5,107 bases of DNA from Pseudomonadota bacterium (lineage in GTDB: Bacteria; Pseudomonadota; Alphaproteobacteria; Acetobacterales; Acetobacteraceae). The stretch covers positions 1-5,107 of the forward strand of contig JAJZEG010000196.1 of assembly GCA_021828605.1 (NCBI GenBank). Direction: 5' to 3'. A model generated the notes under the pieces. The model searched no databases, was not told where the DNA came from, and saw only the letters and a program-made list of their open reading frames with translations. A program made the position numbers and the translations under genes. Of the stretch, positions 1-5,107 are shown in pieces (the stretch's first letter is position 1; the number at the start of each line of letters is the position of its first letter).

Positions 1-127
1 TGACGATGGCGGGGTCGGCGCGCAGGCGGTGGCTTTCGGCGGCGAGGTATTTTTGCAGGTTGAAAATGATCGCGGTGAGACACTCGATGATGCGAGTTGG
101 AGCGGAAATGTTAGTGGTGCCGGACAT
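1..127 (-). CDS. Unrecognised small protein, N-terminal part, cut by left edge
   Basis: An open frame starts at ATG 127-125 on the minus strand and is still open at base 1, giving 42 codons. It begins MSGTTNISAPTRIIEC and ends at the edge with a charged, helix-like stretch (QKYLAAESHRLRADPAIV). I do not recognise a family. Evidence that it is coding is that most third codon positions are G or C, as expected for this genome, and the peptide is a plausible soluble, mixed alpha-helical N-terminus. The start has no clear Shine-Dalgarno, which lowers confidence, but a perfect TATAAT lies about 65 bases upstream on the same strand. It is divergent from the truncated ATP-binding gene at 169. It could be the start of a mobile-element accessory protein or a short conserved hypothetical. 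The plus-strand frame over the same bases looks like a shadow. Confidence 0.5.
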   Translation of the reverse strand, partial: MSGTTNISAPTRIIECLTAIIFNLQKYLAAESHRLRADPAIV

Positions 128-168
128 ATGGTTAACATTGCACGATCAGGGGTGGGTGCGCAAGGGGG

Positions 169-1113
169 ATGGTGGGATCATGCGGTTCTGTGATTATATC
201 GGGCATTGAATTCGGGTTTGAGGGTGGGATGCGATTGACGGTTGGGCGATTGTGGATTGGGCGGATTTTACGAATTGATGGGCGAAGCTGGGTGCGGGTT
301 GGACCACGGCGCGCGATGGCGACCGTCGAGGAGGAGCGGCTTCTGGCTGAGAAACAGCGAGCGCAGTCTCGAACCTTCGATGCTCGGCCCTGTAGCGATG
401 CGACCCTTGATGATTTGGATCTGCTGCGTTTCGAGACCGAATATGTGCCATCCGCCACCTCGCCGGAAATCCAACGTCAGAATGGGCGGTCGACCGACGA
501 TAAGTTGCGGGCGTTGCGGCTTCGATCAGCGGACGGACATCCGTCCAATGCTGCAATTTTGTTGGTGGGACGGGATCCGCGCGAGTTTTTTCCGGGCGCG
601 TATGTGCAGTTTCTGCGCATTAATGGTCCCGAGCTTACCGATCCGATCCTTGATCAGAAGGAGATTGGCGGCACCATTGCCGATCAGGTGCGCCAGATCG
701 AGGAGGTGATGCGGCTCAATATCAGGGTCGGCACCGTGATCGGCACCGGCTTGCGGCAGGAGCGGCCGGATTATCCGTGGGCTTCGTTGCAGCAACTGGT
801 GCGAAACGCGCTATTGCACCGGACCTATGAAGGCAGCACGACCCCGATCCGGGTTTACTGGTATCAGGATCGGATTGAGATCAGCAATCCCGGCGGTTTG
901 TATGGTGAGGTGACGCCGGAGACGATCTGGCAGAATGCGACGGCGTATCGGAATCCGGCTTTGGCGGAGGGGTTGAAGATTTTAGGGGTGGTCGAGCGAT
1001 TTGGCTTTGGTCTGGTCAAAGCCAAGCAGGCGTTACAAGCAAACGGCAATCCGCCGCTCGAATTCGAATTTGAACCTAATTTTACCCTGTTTCGGGTAAG
1101 GGCCGCCGCGTGA
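169..1113 (+). CDS. ATP-binding protein (HATPase_c_4 / RecG-C type), lacking the AlbA_2 N-terminal domain
   Basis: Frame of 314 codons from ATG 169. Family-like sequence starts only near residue 33 (RIDGRSWVRVGPRRA), the linker that in relatives follows an AlbA_2/Schlafen-like domain. It continues through a RecG-C-type middle (TLDDLDLLRFETEYVPSA, 79-96; AAILLVGRDP, 128-137; DPILDQKEI, 158-166) and a GHKL-type ATP-binding region: N box LQQLVRNALLHR (207-218), DRIEISNPGGL (234-244) and RNPALAEGLKILG...RFGFGL (261-282). Relatives, from memory, are about 450-500 residues, so the whole first domain is missing and about 30 unrelated residues replace it. The true start is uncertain: ATG 169 has AAGGGGG directly against it (poor spacing), while ATG 229 has GAGGG four bases away and gives 294 residues. 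Family members are thought to act as regulators or nucleic-acid-linked ATP-binding proteins. Without AlbA_2 this copy may be non-functional or a degraded remnant. The stop overlaps the next start (GTGA), so the two genes are co-translated. Confidence 0.75.
   Translation: MVGSCGSVIISGIEFGFEGGMRLTVGRLWIGRILRIDGRSWVRVGPRRAMATVEEERLLAEKQRAQSRTFDARPCSDATLDDLDLLRFETEYVPSATSPEIQRQNGRSTDDKLRALRLRSADGHPSNAAILLVGRDPREFFPGAYVQFLRINGPELTDPILDQKEIGGTIADQVRQIEEVMRLNIRVGTVIGTGLRQERPDYPWASLQQLVRNALLHRTYEGSTTPIRVYWYQDRIEISNPGGLYGEVTPETIWQNATAYRNPALAEGLKILGVVERFGFGLVKAKQALQANGNPPLEFEFEPNFTLFRVRAAA
193..198 (-). promoter_or_regulatory. Possible -10 box for the leftward small gene
   Basis: On the minus strand these bases read TATAAT exactly. 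The box sits about 65 bases upstream of the ATG at 127-125, so it would give a leader of roughly 55-60 bases. No good -35 hexamer is visible 16-18 bases further upstream (the best is TCAAAC), and there is no TGn extension. It is therefore a consensus -10 without its partner, in a locally AT-rich spot. Direction and spacing fit the small divergent gene. Confidence 0.3.
531..546. repeat. Perfect 7+7 inverted repeat inside the ATP-binding gene
   Basis: GGACGGA-CA-TCCGTCC is a perfect inverted repeat with a two-base centre. It lies wholly within the coding sequence, encoding part of the ADGHPSN stretch (residues 121-127). It could be an internal protein-binding site or a short mRNA hairpin, or simply chance in GC-rich coding DNA. 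I see no second copy in the window. Confidence 0.35.
1082..1102 (+). promoter_or_regulatory. Hairpin next to the ribosome binding site of the ParA-like gene
   Basis: TTACCC (1082-1087) and GGGTAA (1094-1099) form a perfect six-base-pair stem around a TGTTTC loop. The 3' arm runs straight into the likely Shine-Dalgarno AAGGG (1098-1102), seven bases before the GTG start at 1110. The hairpin lies in the last codons of the upstream gene, so ribosomes finishing that gene would open it. This is the classic arrangement for translational coupling. The pairing is seen in the sequence; its regulatory effect is inferred. Confidence 0.45.
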
Positions 1114-2078
1114 AATCGATCGCTTTTTTCAATAATAAGGGTGGCGTCGGCAAGACCTCGCTGATTTATCATCTGGCCTGGATGTATGCCGATCTGGGTT
1201 GCCGGGTGCTGCTCGCTGATTTGGATCCGCAGTCTAATTTGACCGCGATGTGCTTCAAAGATGAGGTTATTGAGAGGATTTATGAGGCGGATAGGCCTGA
1301 GACGATATTCAGCGCGGTGGAGCCGGTCAAACGCGGGATTGGCGATTTGTTCGTCTTTGGTCCGCGCGAAGTCACGGATCGGTTAGCGATTATTCCAGGA
1401 GATTTATTGTTATCAGATTTCGAGGATGATTTGTCGAGAACCTGGCCTGAATGCTTGGATCGCAATGAGCGGGCGTTCCGGGTTACTTCGGCGTTTCATC
1501 GGATCATTGAGGCGGCAGGCCAGAACTACCAGGCTGATCTGGTATTGATCGATGTGGGTCCGACATTCGGGGCGTTGAACCGGTCGGCGCTGTTGGCGGC
1601 GGATTATGTGGTGATCCCGGTCGCGCCTGATTTGTTTTCGGTGCGCGGGCTGCAAAATGTCGGGGCACGGCTGAAATCATGGCGGGGCGAATGGCGTGAT
1701 CGGCTTGATCGCGCGCCGAGGGGGATTGATTTTGAGCTGGCCCGTGGCAGGATGAAGCCGATTGGCTATGTGGTGTCGCGGCATAGCGAGTTAGGTGATG
1801 GCGTGGTGCGGGCGTTTCAGAAATGGATTGACAAGATCCCCGATGCCTATCGCGAGACGGTTGATGATACGCAACGACCGGATTGGACCGCGATGCTGGG
1901 GCGGATGAAAGATTACCGCTCACTGATTGCGATGGCGCAGGAGGCGCGCAAGCCGATGTTCAAATTGCGGCCTGGGGAGGGCGCGATTGGTGGTCATCAG
2001 GGGGCGGTTCGAGCGGCTTATCAGGATTTCGAGATGCTGGCGCGGGAAATTGCCCGCCGGGTTGGGTTGGTATTCTGA
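1110..2078 (+). CDS. ParA/MinD-family AAA ATPase
   Basis: A 322-residue P-loop ATPase of the deviant Walker A (ParA/MinD/Soj) class. The first strand leads straight into the deviant P-loop KGGVGKTS (residues 10-17, with signature lysine 10 and catalytic lysine 15). The A' motif DLDPQSN is at 37-43, and a Walker B-like LVLIDVGP is at 144-151 (Asp148), followed by the usual AADYVVIPVAPDLFSVRGL (163-181). There is no N-terminal helix-turn-helix, so it resembles short Soj-type ParA rather than P1-type. About 100 residues separate A' from Walker B, longer than in minimal ParA proteins. The C-terminal part (about 215-322) has no motif I know. The GTG start overlaps the preceding TGA, with AAGGG seven bases upstream. 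No ParB-like gene or parS-like repeats are visible, so plasmid partition is not supported here. It probably works with the upstream ATP-binding protein, as an ATP-driven dimer switch on DNA or the membrane, but its cargo is unknown. Confidence 0.9.
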   Translation: MKSIAFFNNKGGVGKTSLIYHLAWMYADLGCRVLLADLDPQSNLTAMCFKDEVIERIYEADRPETIFSAVEPVKRGIGDLFVFGPREVTDRLAIIPGDLLLSDFEDDLSRTWPECLDRNERAFRVTSAFHRIIEAAGQNYQADLVLIDVGPTFGALNRSALLAADYVVIPVAPDLFSVRGLQNVGARLKSWRGEWRDRLDRAPRGIDFELARGRMKPIGYVVSRHSELGDGVVRAFQKWIDKIPDAYRETVDDTQRPDWTAMLGRMKDYRSLIAMAQEARKPMFKLRPGEGAIGGHQGAVRAAYQDFEMLAREIARRVGLVF

Positions 2079-2182
2079 ATGGGCGGCGGGTTGGGATCAC
2101 TCGGTCGTTCGAGCGATTCACAGGATCCATCGGCGGTGATGGGCGCGGGGGTGGTCATGACATTTTTATTAATAATAATAAC

Positions 2183-2227
2183 GCGTATTTTAAGATATTG
2201 ACGTTATTCGTTAGAACTGCGTATTTT
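2183..2227. repeat. 9-base direct repeat GCGTATTTT (two copies)
   Basis: GCGTATTTT occurs at 2183-2191 and 2219-2227, with starts 36 bases apart. The second copy covers the proposed -10 box and the first lies just upstream of the -35. That placement would suit a regulator binding both sides of the promoter. Two short copies in AT-rich DNA could also be chance. Confidence 0.3.
2198..2227 (+). promoter_or_regulatory. Probable sigma-70 type promoter for the membrane-protein operon
   Basis: TTGACG (2198-2203, five of six matches to TTGACA) is followed after 18 bases by TATTTT (2222-2227, four of six matches to TATAAT). This would start transcription near 2234, leaving about 58 bases of leader before the ATG at 2293. 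It is the only good promoter-like pair in the gap and points toward the membrane-protein gene. Start-site position is inferred. Confidence 0.4.
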
Positions 2228-2292
2228 TCGGGAAAGGCTGGCGCGTGAAGCCGTATTGCGCGTCACCGTAAATTTGTGATTTTGGTGTTTTT

Positions 2293-2808
2293 ATGAGAAA
2301 GTTGGTCGCGCTCACGGGCAGGATTTTTGTGCTTTTTGCGATATCGGTAACTGCGATCTGGCTCAGCTTTCCTCTGGTACGGGCGCTCCGTTTCGAGCCG
2401 AGATGGCATTTTGTTGTTTGGATGACGGGTTTGGCTGTTCTCGCTCTACTTGTTTATGTTGACGACAGGGTAAAGTTTTATTTTGATATCAATAAGAAAA
2501 TTTCTAACATCGAGATTATCGATGTTTATCATCGCCCCGGCAAGCATTGGCAGAAATTGGCGTTGAGCGTCCTTTATAATGTTTTTGTGTCTAGTTGGTG
2601 GCTTGGTATTTCCATAGCATTATTGTTAGGCCGCTACTGGTTTCGGCCATTCGAGGGTGTGGGTATATTTGGTCCGTTACGTTTTTCGACCTATTGGGTC
2701 CAGGCGATCACCCTCTGCTGGGAGTCCTTCTTCGTCCTCACGGTCTGGTATCTTGCCGCGCCGTTATTCCAGCGCGCTTTTGGCAAACGCCGATCCGGGA
2801 CACGATAA
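2293..2808 (+). CDS. Unrecognised four-helix inner-membrane protein
   Basis: 171 residues, no family recognised. Four hydrophobic segments are visible: about 10-30, 38-56, 88-113 and 133-157. Positive charges cluster at the N-terminus (RK), in the 57-87 loop (DDRVK, NKK, RPGK) and at the C-terminus (GKRRSGTR). By the positive-inside rule both ends and the central loop are cytoplasmic, and two short loops face the periplasm. The protein is rich in Trp and aromatics. The ATG at 2293 has no convincing Shine-Dalgarno (upstream is TTTGGTGTTTTT), but an in-frame stop (TAA 2269-2271) lies close upstream and no better start exists. The coding sequence is markedly AT-rich in places (17 G/C in 2461-2520), unlike its neighbours, which suggests horizontal acquisition. 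A secreted-protein gene follows after 19 bases, so the two probably form one operon and may act together at the inner membrane/periplasm. Confidence 0.75.
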   Translation: MRKLVALTGRIFVLFAISVTAIWLSFPLVRALRFEPRWHFVVWMTGLAVLALLVYVDDRVKFYFDINKKISNIEIIDVYHRPGKHWQKLALSVLYNVFVSSWWLGISIALLLGRYWFRPFEGVGIFGPLRFSTYWVQAITLCWESFFVLTVWYLAAPLFQRAFGKRRSGTR

Positions 2809-2827
2809 CCGCTTGCGAACCAGAGCC

Positions 2828-3340
2828 ATGAAGCCGCATTTTTGGAACCGGGCTGTGCTCGGGATTGGTTTTTTGCTCCTATGGCCCTCGACGAGCGGTG
2901 CCGCTGCGCAGTGCGCGCTTCGTGCCGCCACGACATGGCATACGGTGATTATTGCGGGGCGGTATCGGCTGCTGTTTGACGATGATGCCAACCTTGCTGC
3001 CAGGCCGCAGATCGACCATGCGCGCCACGGCACCGCCTTCGTTACGAATACCGACTCGTTCCGCATTGCAGGGCCCGAGGGCACATGCTGGGCGAGCCCC
3101 AGGGTCGGCATCGTCACCATGCCGGTGTTTATCGCCAACGGGCGGTATCTGTATATTCCGACCTATTCAGGCGGGGATGCTTACTTGTTCGTGGTCGATG
3201 CGCAAAATTGTGCCACGATTTGGCAAAGCGCTGACATTGGTCACGGCATGCCGGTCCGCAAGCCCTACGGCTATTTTCTCCCTGGAATTGGACGGGTGGT
3301 GATTGGGCGGGATTGTCTGCCGCGTTGGGTGGGGCGATGA
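2828..3340 (+). CDS. Unrecognised secreted (periplasmic) four-cysteine protein
   Basis: 170 residues from ATG 2828; the same frame is open further upstream, but this start directly precedes a signal peptide. The peptide has a basic N-region (MKPHFWNR), a hydrophobic core (AVLGIGFLLLW, 9-19) and a cleavage-like STSGAAA, with cutting likely after Ala27. The Cys at 29 is not in a proper lipobox (AAAQC), so a soluble periplasmic protein is more likely than a lipoprotein. The mature part has four cysteines (29, 87, 128, 163), an even number suited to two disulfides. It is beta-rich with Gly turns; YLFVVDAQNCATIWQS (119-134) loosely resembles one blade of a PQQ/WD-type propeller, but 143 residues is too short for a full propeller. 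The Shine-Dalgarno is weak. It sits 19 bases after the membrane-protein gene, so both are probably co-transcribed. Function is unknown; an envelope partner or inhibitor is possible. Confidence 0.7.
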   Translation: MKPHFWNRAVLGIGFLLLWPSTSGAAAQCALRAATTWHTVIIAGRYRLLFDDDANLAARPQIDHARHGTAFVTNTDSFRIAGPEGTCWASPRVGIVTMPVFIANGRYLYIPTYSGGDAYLFVVDAQNCATIWQSADIGHGMPVRKPYGYFLPGIGRVVIGRDCLPRWVGR

Positions 3341-3437
3341 GGGGGCATCGCGTTGGCTTGGCAACGTTCCAGTCGATTTCAGTGGCTGATCGTTCCAGGC
3401 TTTGCTGGTGGATCATTCCGGTGCATAGTCGAGGGCG

Positions 3438-3746
3438 ATGATTTCGACCATAGCAGAGCATCGCGATGAGATTGAGGCGTTAAGCCAGCGTTTTCATGTG
3501 CGGCGCTTGGATTTGTTTGGGTCGGCGGCGCGCGGGGACGATTTTACCGACACGTCCGATATTGATTTTCTGGTTGAATTTGAGCCCGCTCATGCACCGC
3601 CTTCGTTGGGCGAGTTTTTTGCATTGCGGGAGGCGTTGGCAGCCTTGCTGGGGCGTAAAATTGATCTGACCATCGCCGGGGCGATCCGCAATCCGTTTCT
3701 GCACGCCGCCATTGAGCGGTCACGCGTGACGCTGCATGGGGCGTGA
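3438..3746 (+). CDS. MNT-type minimal nucleotidyltransferase (orphan antitoxin-like)
   Basis: A 102-residue protein of the MNT / MntA-like nucleotidyltransferase family (NTP_transf_2, DNA polymerase beta fold). The core is visible: LDLFGSAARGD (24-34) with the GS pair at 28-29, then DTSDIDFLVEF with catalytic-type carboxylates Asp41 and Asp43, and a third carboxylate at Asp76 in GRKIDLTI (72-79). Length is normal for the family. In the HEPN/MNT toxin-antitoxin systems this protein neutralises a HEPN RNase, in the best-studied case by adding AMP groups to it. Here no HEPN gene follows: the next gene is convergent and ends 21 bases away, and none precedes it. It is thus an orphan antitoxin, a relic, or has a distant partner. 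GAGGG lies just before ATG 3438 with short spacing. Active-site residues are intact, so it is probably still functional. Confidence 0.85.
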   Translation: MISTIAEHRDEIEALSQRFHVRRLDLFGSAARGDDFTDTSDIDFLVEFEPAHAPPSLGEFFALREALAALLGRKIDLTIAGAIRNPFLHAAIERSRVTLHGA

Positions 3747-3767
3747 TTCGCTTGTTGCCTGCTCTGG

Positions 3768-4385
3768 TTATCCCGCTCGGCGGTTGCGCCAGTGATGGAG
3801 GGCCCAGGCGGCGGCGGCGAGGAGCAAAAGGGCGGCTATGGCGATTGTGAGCGTGTGCAGGGTGTTGTGCAGGAACGGAGCAGATCGCCAGGCTTTGCCT
3901 GCGCGCAGGCCGGCATAGGCCAGAGCAAAACACCAGGGCAGTGAGCCGAGCAGGCTGTAGGCTTGGAACTTCCAGAAATTCATTCGCGCGATGCCGGCGG
4001 GGAGCGAAATATAGGTGCGCACGATGGGGAGCAGGCGGCCGACCAGGACAGTGATCGCGCCGTAGCGGGCGAAGGCGGCTTCGGTGCGACCGAGTTCGGC
4101 TGGGTTGATCAGCAAATAGGGGCCGTAGCGGTGCAAAAACCGGCGACCGCCGGTGGCGCCGACCAGATAGGCGAGGGTTGAGCCGAGATTGCTGCCGATG
4201 GCGCCCGCGATGGTGACGCCGAGCAAAGTGAGGCGGTGGATGGAGACGAGGTAGCCTGCGAACGGCATGATCAGCTCGGAGGGCAGCGGAATGCAGGCGG
4301 ATTCCAGGCCCATCAGCGCCGCGATGCCGAGATAGCCGAGCCTGGTGATCAGGATGATGAACAGATGGGCAAGCGCGTTGATCAA
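3768..4385 (-). CDS. DedA-family membrane protein (VTT/SNARE-associated domain)
   Basis: A 205-residue integral membrane protein of the DedA family. Family hallmarks are visible: [20 protein letters not shown] region (27-45) with Glu28, Pro33, Pro35 and Glu37 in the first re-entrant segment; [13 protein letters not shown] (61-73); and [16 protein letters not shown] (116-131) with Arg117, Pro120 and Arg123. Two C-terminal hydrophobic helices follow (about 143-161 and 176-196), then a basic tail. DedA proteins support membrane homeostasis; some members (UptA) recycle undecaprenyl phosphate and others affect phospholipid flipping or proton-motive force. The substrate of this one cannot be told. 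The start is TTG (4385-4383), overlapping the cysK stop as TTGA, so translation is coupled to cysK; the next ATG (residue 25) would cut off the first helix. It ends with TAA 21 bases from the convergent nucleotidyltransferase gene. Confidence 0.88.
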   Translation of the reverse strand: MINALAHLFIILITRLGYLGIAALMGLESACIPLPSELIMPFAGYLVSIHRLTLLGVTIAGAIGSNLGSTLAYLVGATGGRRFLHRYGPYLLINPAELGRTEAAFARYGAITVLVGRLLPIVRTYISLPAGIARMNFWKFQAYSLLGSLPWCFALAYAGLRAGKAWRSAPFLHNTLHTLTIAIAALLLLAAAAWALHHWRNRRAG

Positions 4386-5107
4386 TCGCTGAGGCCCGCG
4401 AATAAAGCGGTGGAGAGATAACGTTCGCCATAAGAGGGGATGATGGTGACGATGAGTTTATCGTTATTCTCCGGGCGCTTGGCGACTTCGATGGCGGCCC
4501 AGAGGGCGGCACCGGAGGAGATGCCGACCAGCAGACCTTCCTCGCGGGCGGCGCGGCGGGCGGTGATCAGCGCGTCGTCATTGGTGACGCGGATGATTTC
4601 ATCGACCAGTTTCATATCGAGCACGTCGGGCACGAAACCGGCGCCGAGGCCTTGGATCATGTGCGATCCCTTCGCGCCACCCGAGAGTACCGGCGAGGCG
4701 TCTGGCTCGACCGCGATGCAGCGAAAGCTGGGTTTGCGCGATTTGATCAGGGTGCCGACGCCGGTGAGGGTGCCGCCGGTGCCGACGCCGGAGATCAGGA
4801 TATCGGCTTCGCCATCGGTATCGGCCCAGATTTCCTCGGCGGTGGTGCGGCGATGCACCGCCGGGTTGGCGAGGTTTTGGAATTGCTGGGGCATGAAATA
4901 ATGCGAATTGCTGGCGACCAGCTCTTCGGCTTTGCGAATCGCACCGCTGATTCCCTCCGCGCCGGGGGTGAGGATCACCTCGGCGCCATAGGCGCGCAGC
5001 ACCGCGCGGCGTTCGCGGCTGACCGAATCGGGCATGGTGATCACGCAGCGATAGGCGCGGGCGGCGCAGACCATGGCGAGGGCAATGCCGGTATTGCCGG
5101 AGGTGGG
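4382..5107 (-). CDS. cysK: Cysteine synthase A (O-acetylserine sulfhydrylase), N-terminus beyond right edge
   Basis: The last 241 residues of a fold-type II PLP enzyme that makes L-cysteine from O-acetylserine and sulfide in the cytoplasm. The fragment opens with [11 protein letters not shown], the substrate-binding loop that in CysK lies near residue 70. It continues with the [15 protein letters not shown] stretch, the PLP phosphate-cradling loop [11 protein letters not shown] (visible residues 106-116), the [10 protein letters not shown] segment (151-160) and GISSGAAL (195-202), whose serine contacts the cofactor ring. About 70 residues are missing, including the PLP-binding lysine. The frame stays open to base 5107; the Met at 5074 is internal. 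Cystathionine beta-synthase and CysM are relatives, but the [10 protein letters not shown] motif and the short C-terminus fit CysK best. The gene lies directly upstream of and overlaps the DedA gene, so they form one operon; no metabolic link is obvious. Confidence 0.93.
   Translation of the reverse strand, partial: PTSGNTGIALAMVCAARAYRCVITMPDSVSRERRAVLRAYGAEVILTPGAEGISGAIRKAEELVASNSHYFMPQQFQNLANPAVHRRTTAEEIWADTDGEADILISGVGTGGTLTGVGTLIKSRKPSFRCIAVEPDASPVLSGGAKGSHMIQGLGAGFVPDVLDMKLVDEIIRVTNDDALITARRAAREEGLLVGISSGAALWAAIEVAKRPENNDKLIVTIIPSYGERYLSTALFAGLSD

Larger units (their letters stand above)
2079..2292. other. AT-rich intergenic region (214 bases)
   Basis: This gap separates the ParA-like gene from the membrane-protein gene. 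Its left half is GC-rich and holds only weak inverted repeats (for example CCATC...GATGG around 2128-2143) with no T tract, so no terminator can be called. From about 2160 it becomes very AT-rich (15 G/C in 2161-2220), including a TTATTAATAATAATAA tract at 2166-2181. It contains the promoter and direct repeat described separately, and no recognisable RNA gene. Confidence 0.6.

Noticed and set aside
132..556. Two long minus-strand frames opposite the start of the ATP-binding gene
   Set aside because: Arg/Ser/Pro-rich low-quality peptides antisense to a region with clear family motifs; typical GC-rich shadows.
2128..2143. Possible terminator hairpin CCATC...GATGG after the ParA-like gene
   Set aside because: Only five base pairs and no following T tract.
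1883..2248. Plus-strand frame overlapping the 3' end of the ParA-like gene and running into the gap
   Set aside because: Gly/Arg-rich peptide out of frame with the ATPase, no motifs, and it runs through AT-rich promoter DNA; treated as a shadow.
2657..2827. Upstream extension of the secreted-protein frame
   Set aside because: It overlaps the membrane-protein gene and would bury the signal peptide; the ATG at 2828 gives a proper secretion signal.
3351..3366. Possible terminator hairpin CGTTG...CAACG after the secreted-protein gene
   Set aside because: Short five-base-pair stem with no T tract; may be chance.
3743..3860. Search for a HEPN toxin gene overlapping the nucleotidyltransferase stop (GTG at 3743)
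   Set aside because: The frame closes after about 35 codons and encodes Gly/Arg-rich antisense of the DedA gene, with no HEPN Rx4-6H motif.
3544..4512. 322-codon minus-strand frame spanning the DedA and nucleotidyltransferase genes
   Set aside because: Pro/Arg/His-rich sequence in a different frame from the clear DedA and MNT proteins; a shadow despite its length.
1..5107. CRISPR array, tRNA, rRNA, complete insertion sequence or parS cluster
   Set aside because: No regularly spaced repeats, no tRNA-like cloverleaf ends, no transposase motifs or terminal inverted repeats were seen by eye on either strand.

Overview
The base composition, codon use and protein similarities recalled from memory suggest an alphaproteobacterial chromosome segment, plausibly Acetobacteraceae (Acidiphilium-like). 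The genus is inference only. Most genes are GC-rich (one 60-base block inside the ParA-like gene counts 39/60 G+C). The middle of the window contains clearly AT-rich patches (2161-2220 is 15/60 G+C, 2461-2520 is 17/60), which fits an accessory insert between older genes.

Layout, left to right. (1) 1-127, minus strand: the first 42 codons of an unrecognised small protein running off the left edge, with a TATAAT box upstream. (2) 169-2078, plus strand: a translationally coupled pair. The first gene is a RecG-C/HATPase_c_4-type ATP-binding protein that has lost the N-terminal AlbA_2 (Schlafen-like) domain usual in its family. The second is a ParA/MinD-type ATPase starting on a GTGA overlap. A perfect small hairpin abuts the ATPase ribosome binding site. 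(3) 2079-2292: an AT-rich gap with a likely promoter and a 9-base direct repeat. (4) 2293-3340, plus strand: a four-helix membrane protein followed 19 bases later by a secreted four-cysteine protein, neither recognised. (5) 3438-3746, plus strand: a MNT-type minimal nucleotidyltransferase, the kind normally paired with a HEPN toxin, but with no partner here. (6) 3768-5107, minus strand: cysK (cut by the right edge) followed by a DedA-family membrane protein whose TTG start overlaps the cysK stop (TTGA).

The right-hand operon is ordinary housekeeping: cysteine synthesis and a DedA membrane protein. The stretch from about 130 to 3746 looks like a mosaic of accessory genes: a truncated regulator-like ATP-binding gene, a ParA-like ATPase without ParB, an orphan envelope pair, and a toxin-antitoxin relic. 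The best candidates for something undescribed are the HATPase/ParA pair and the membrane/secreted pair. No function can be assigned to either from sequence alone.
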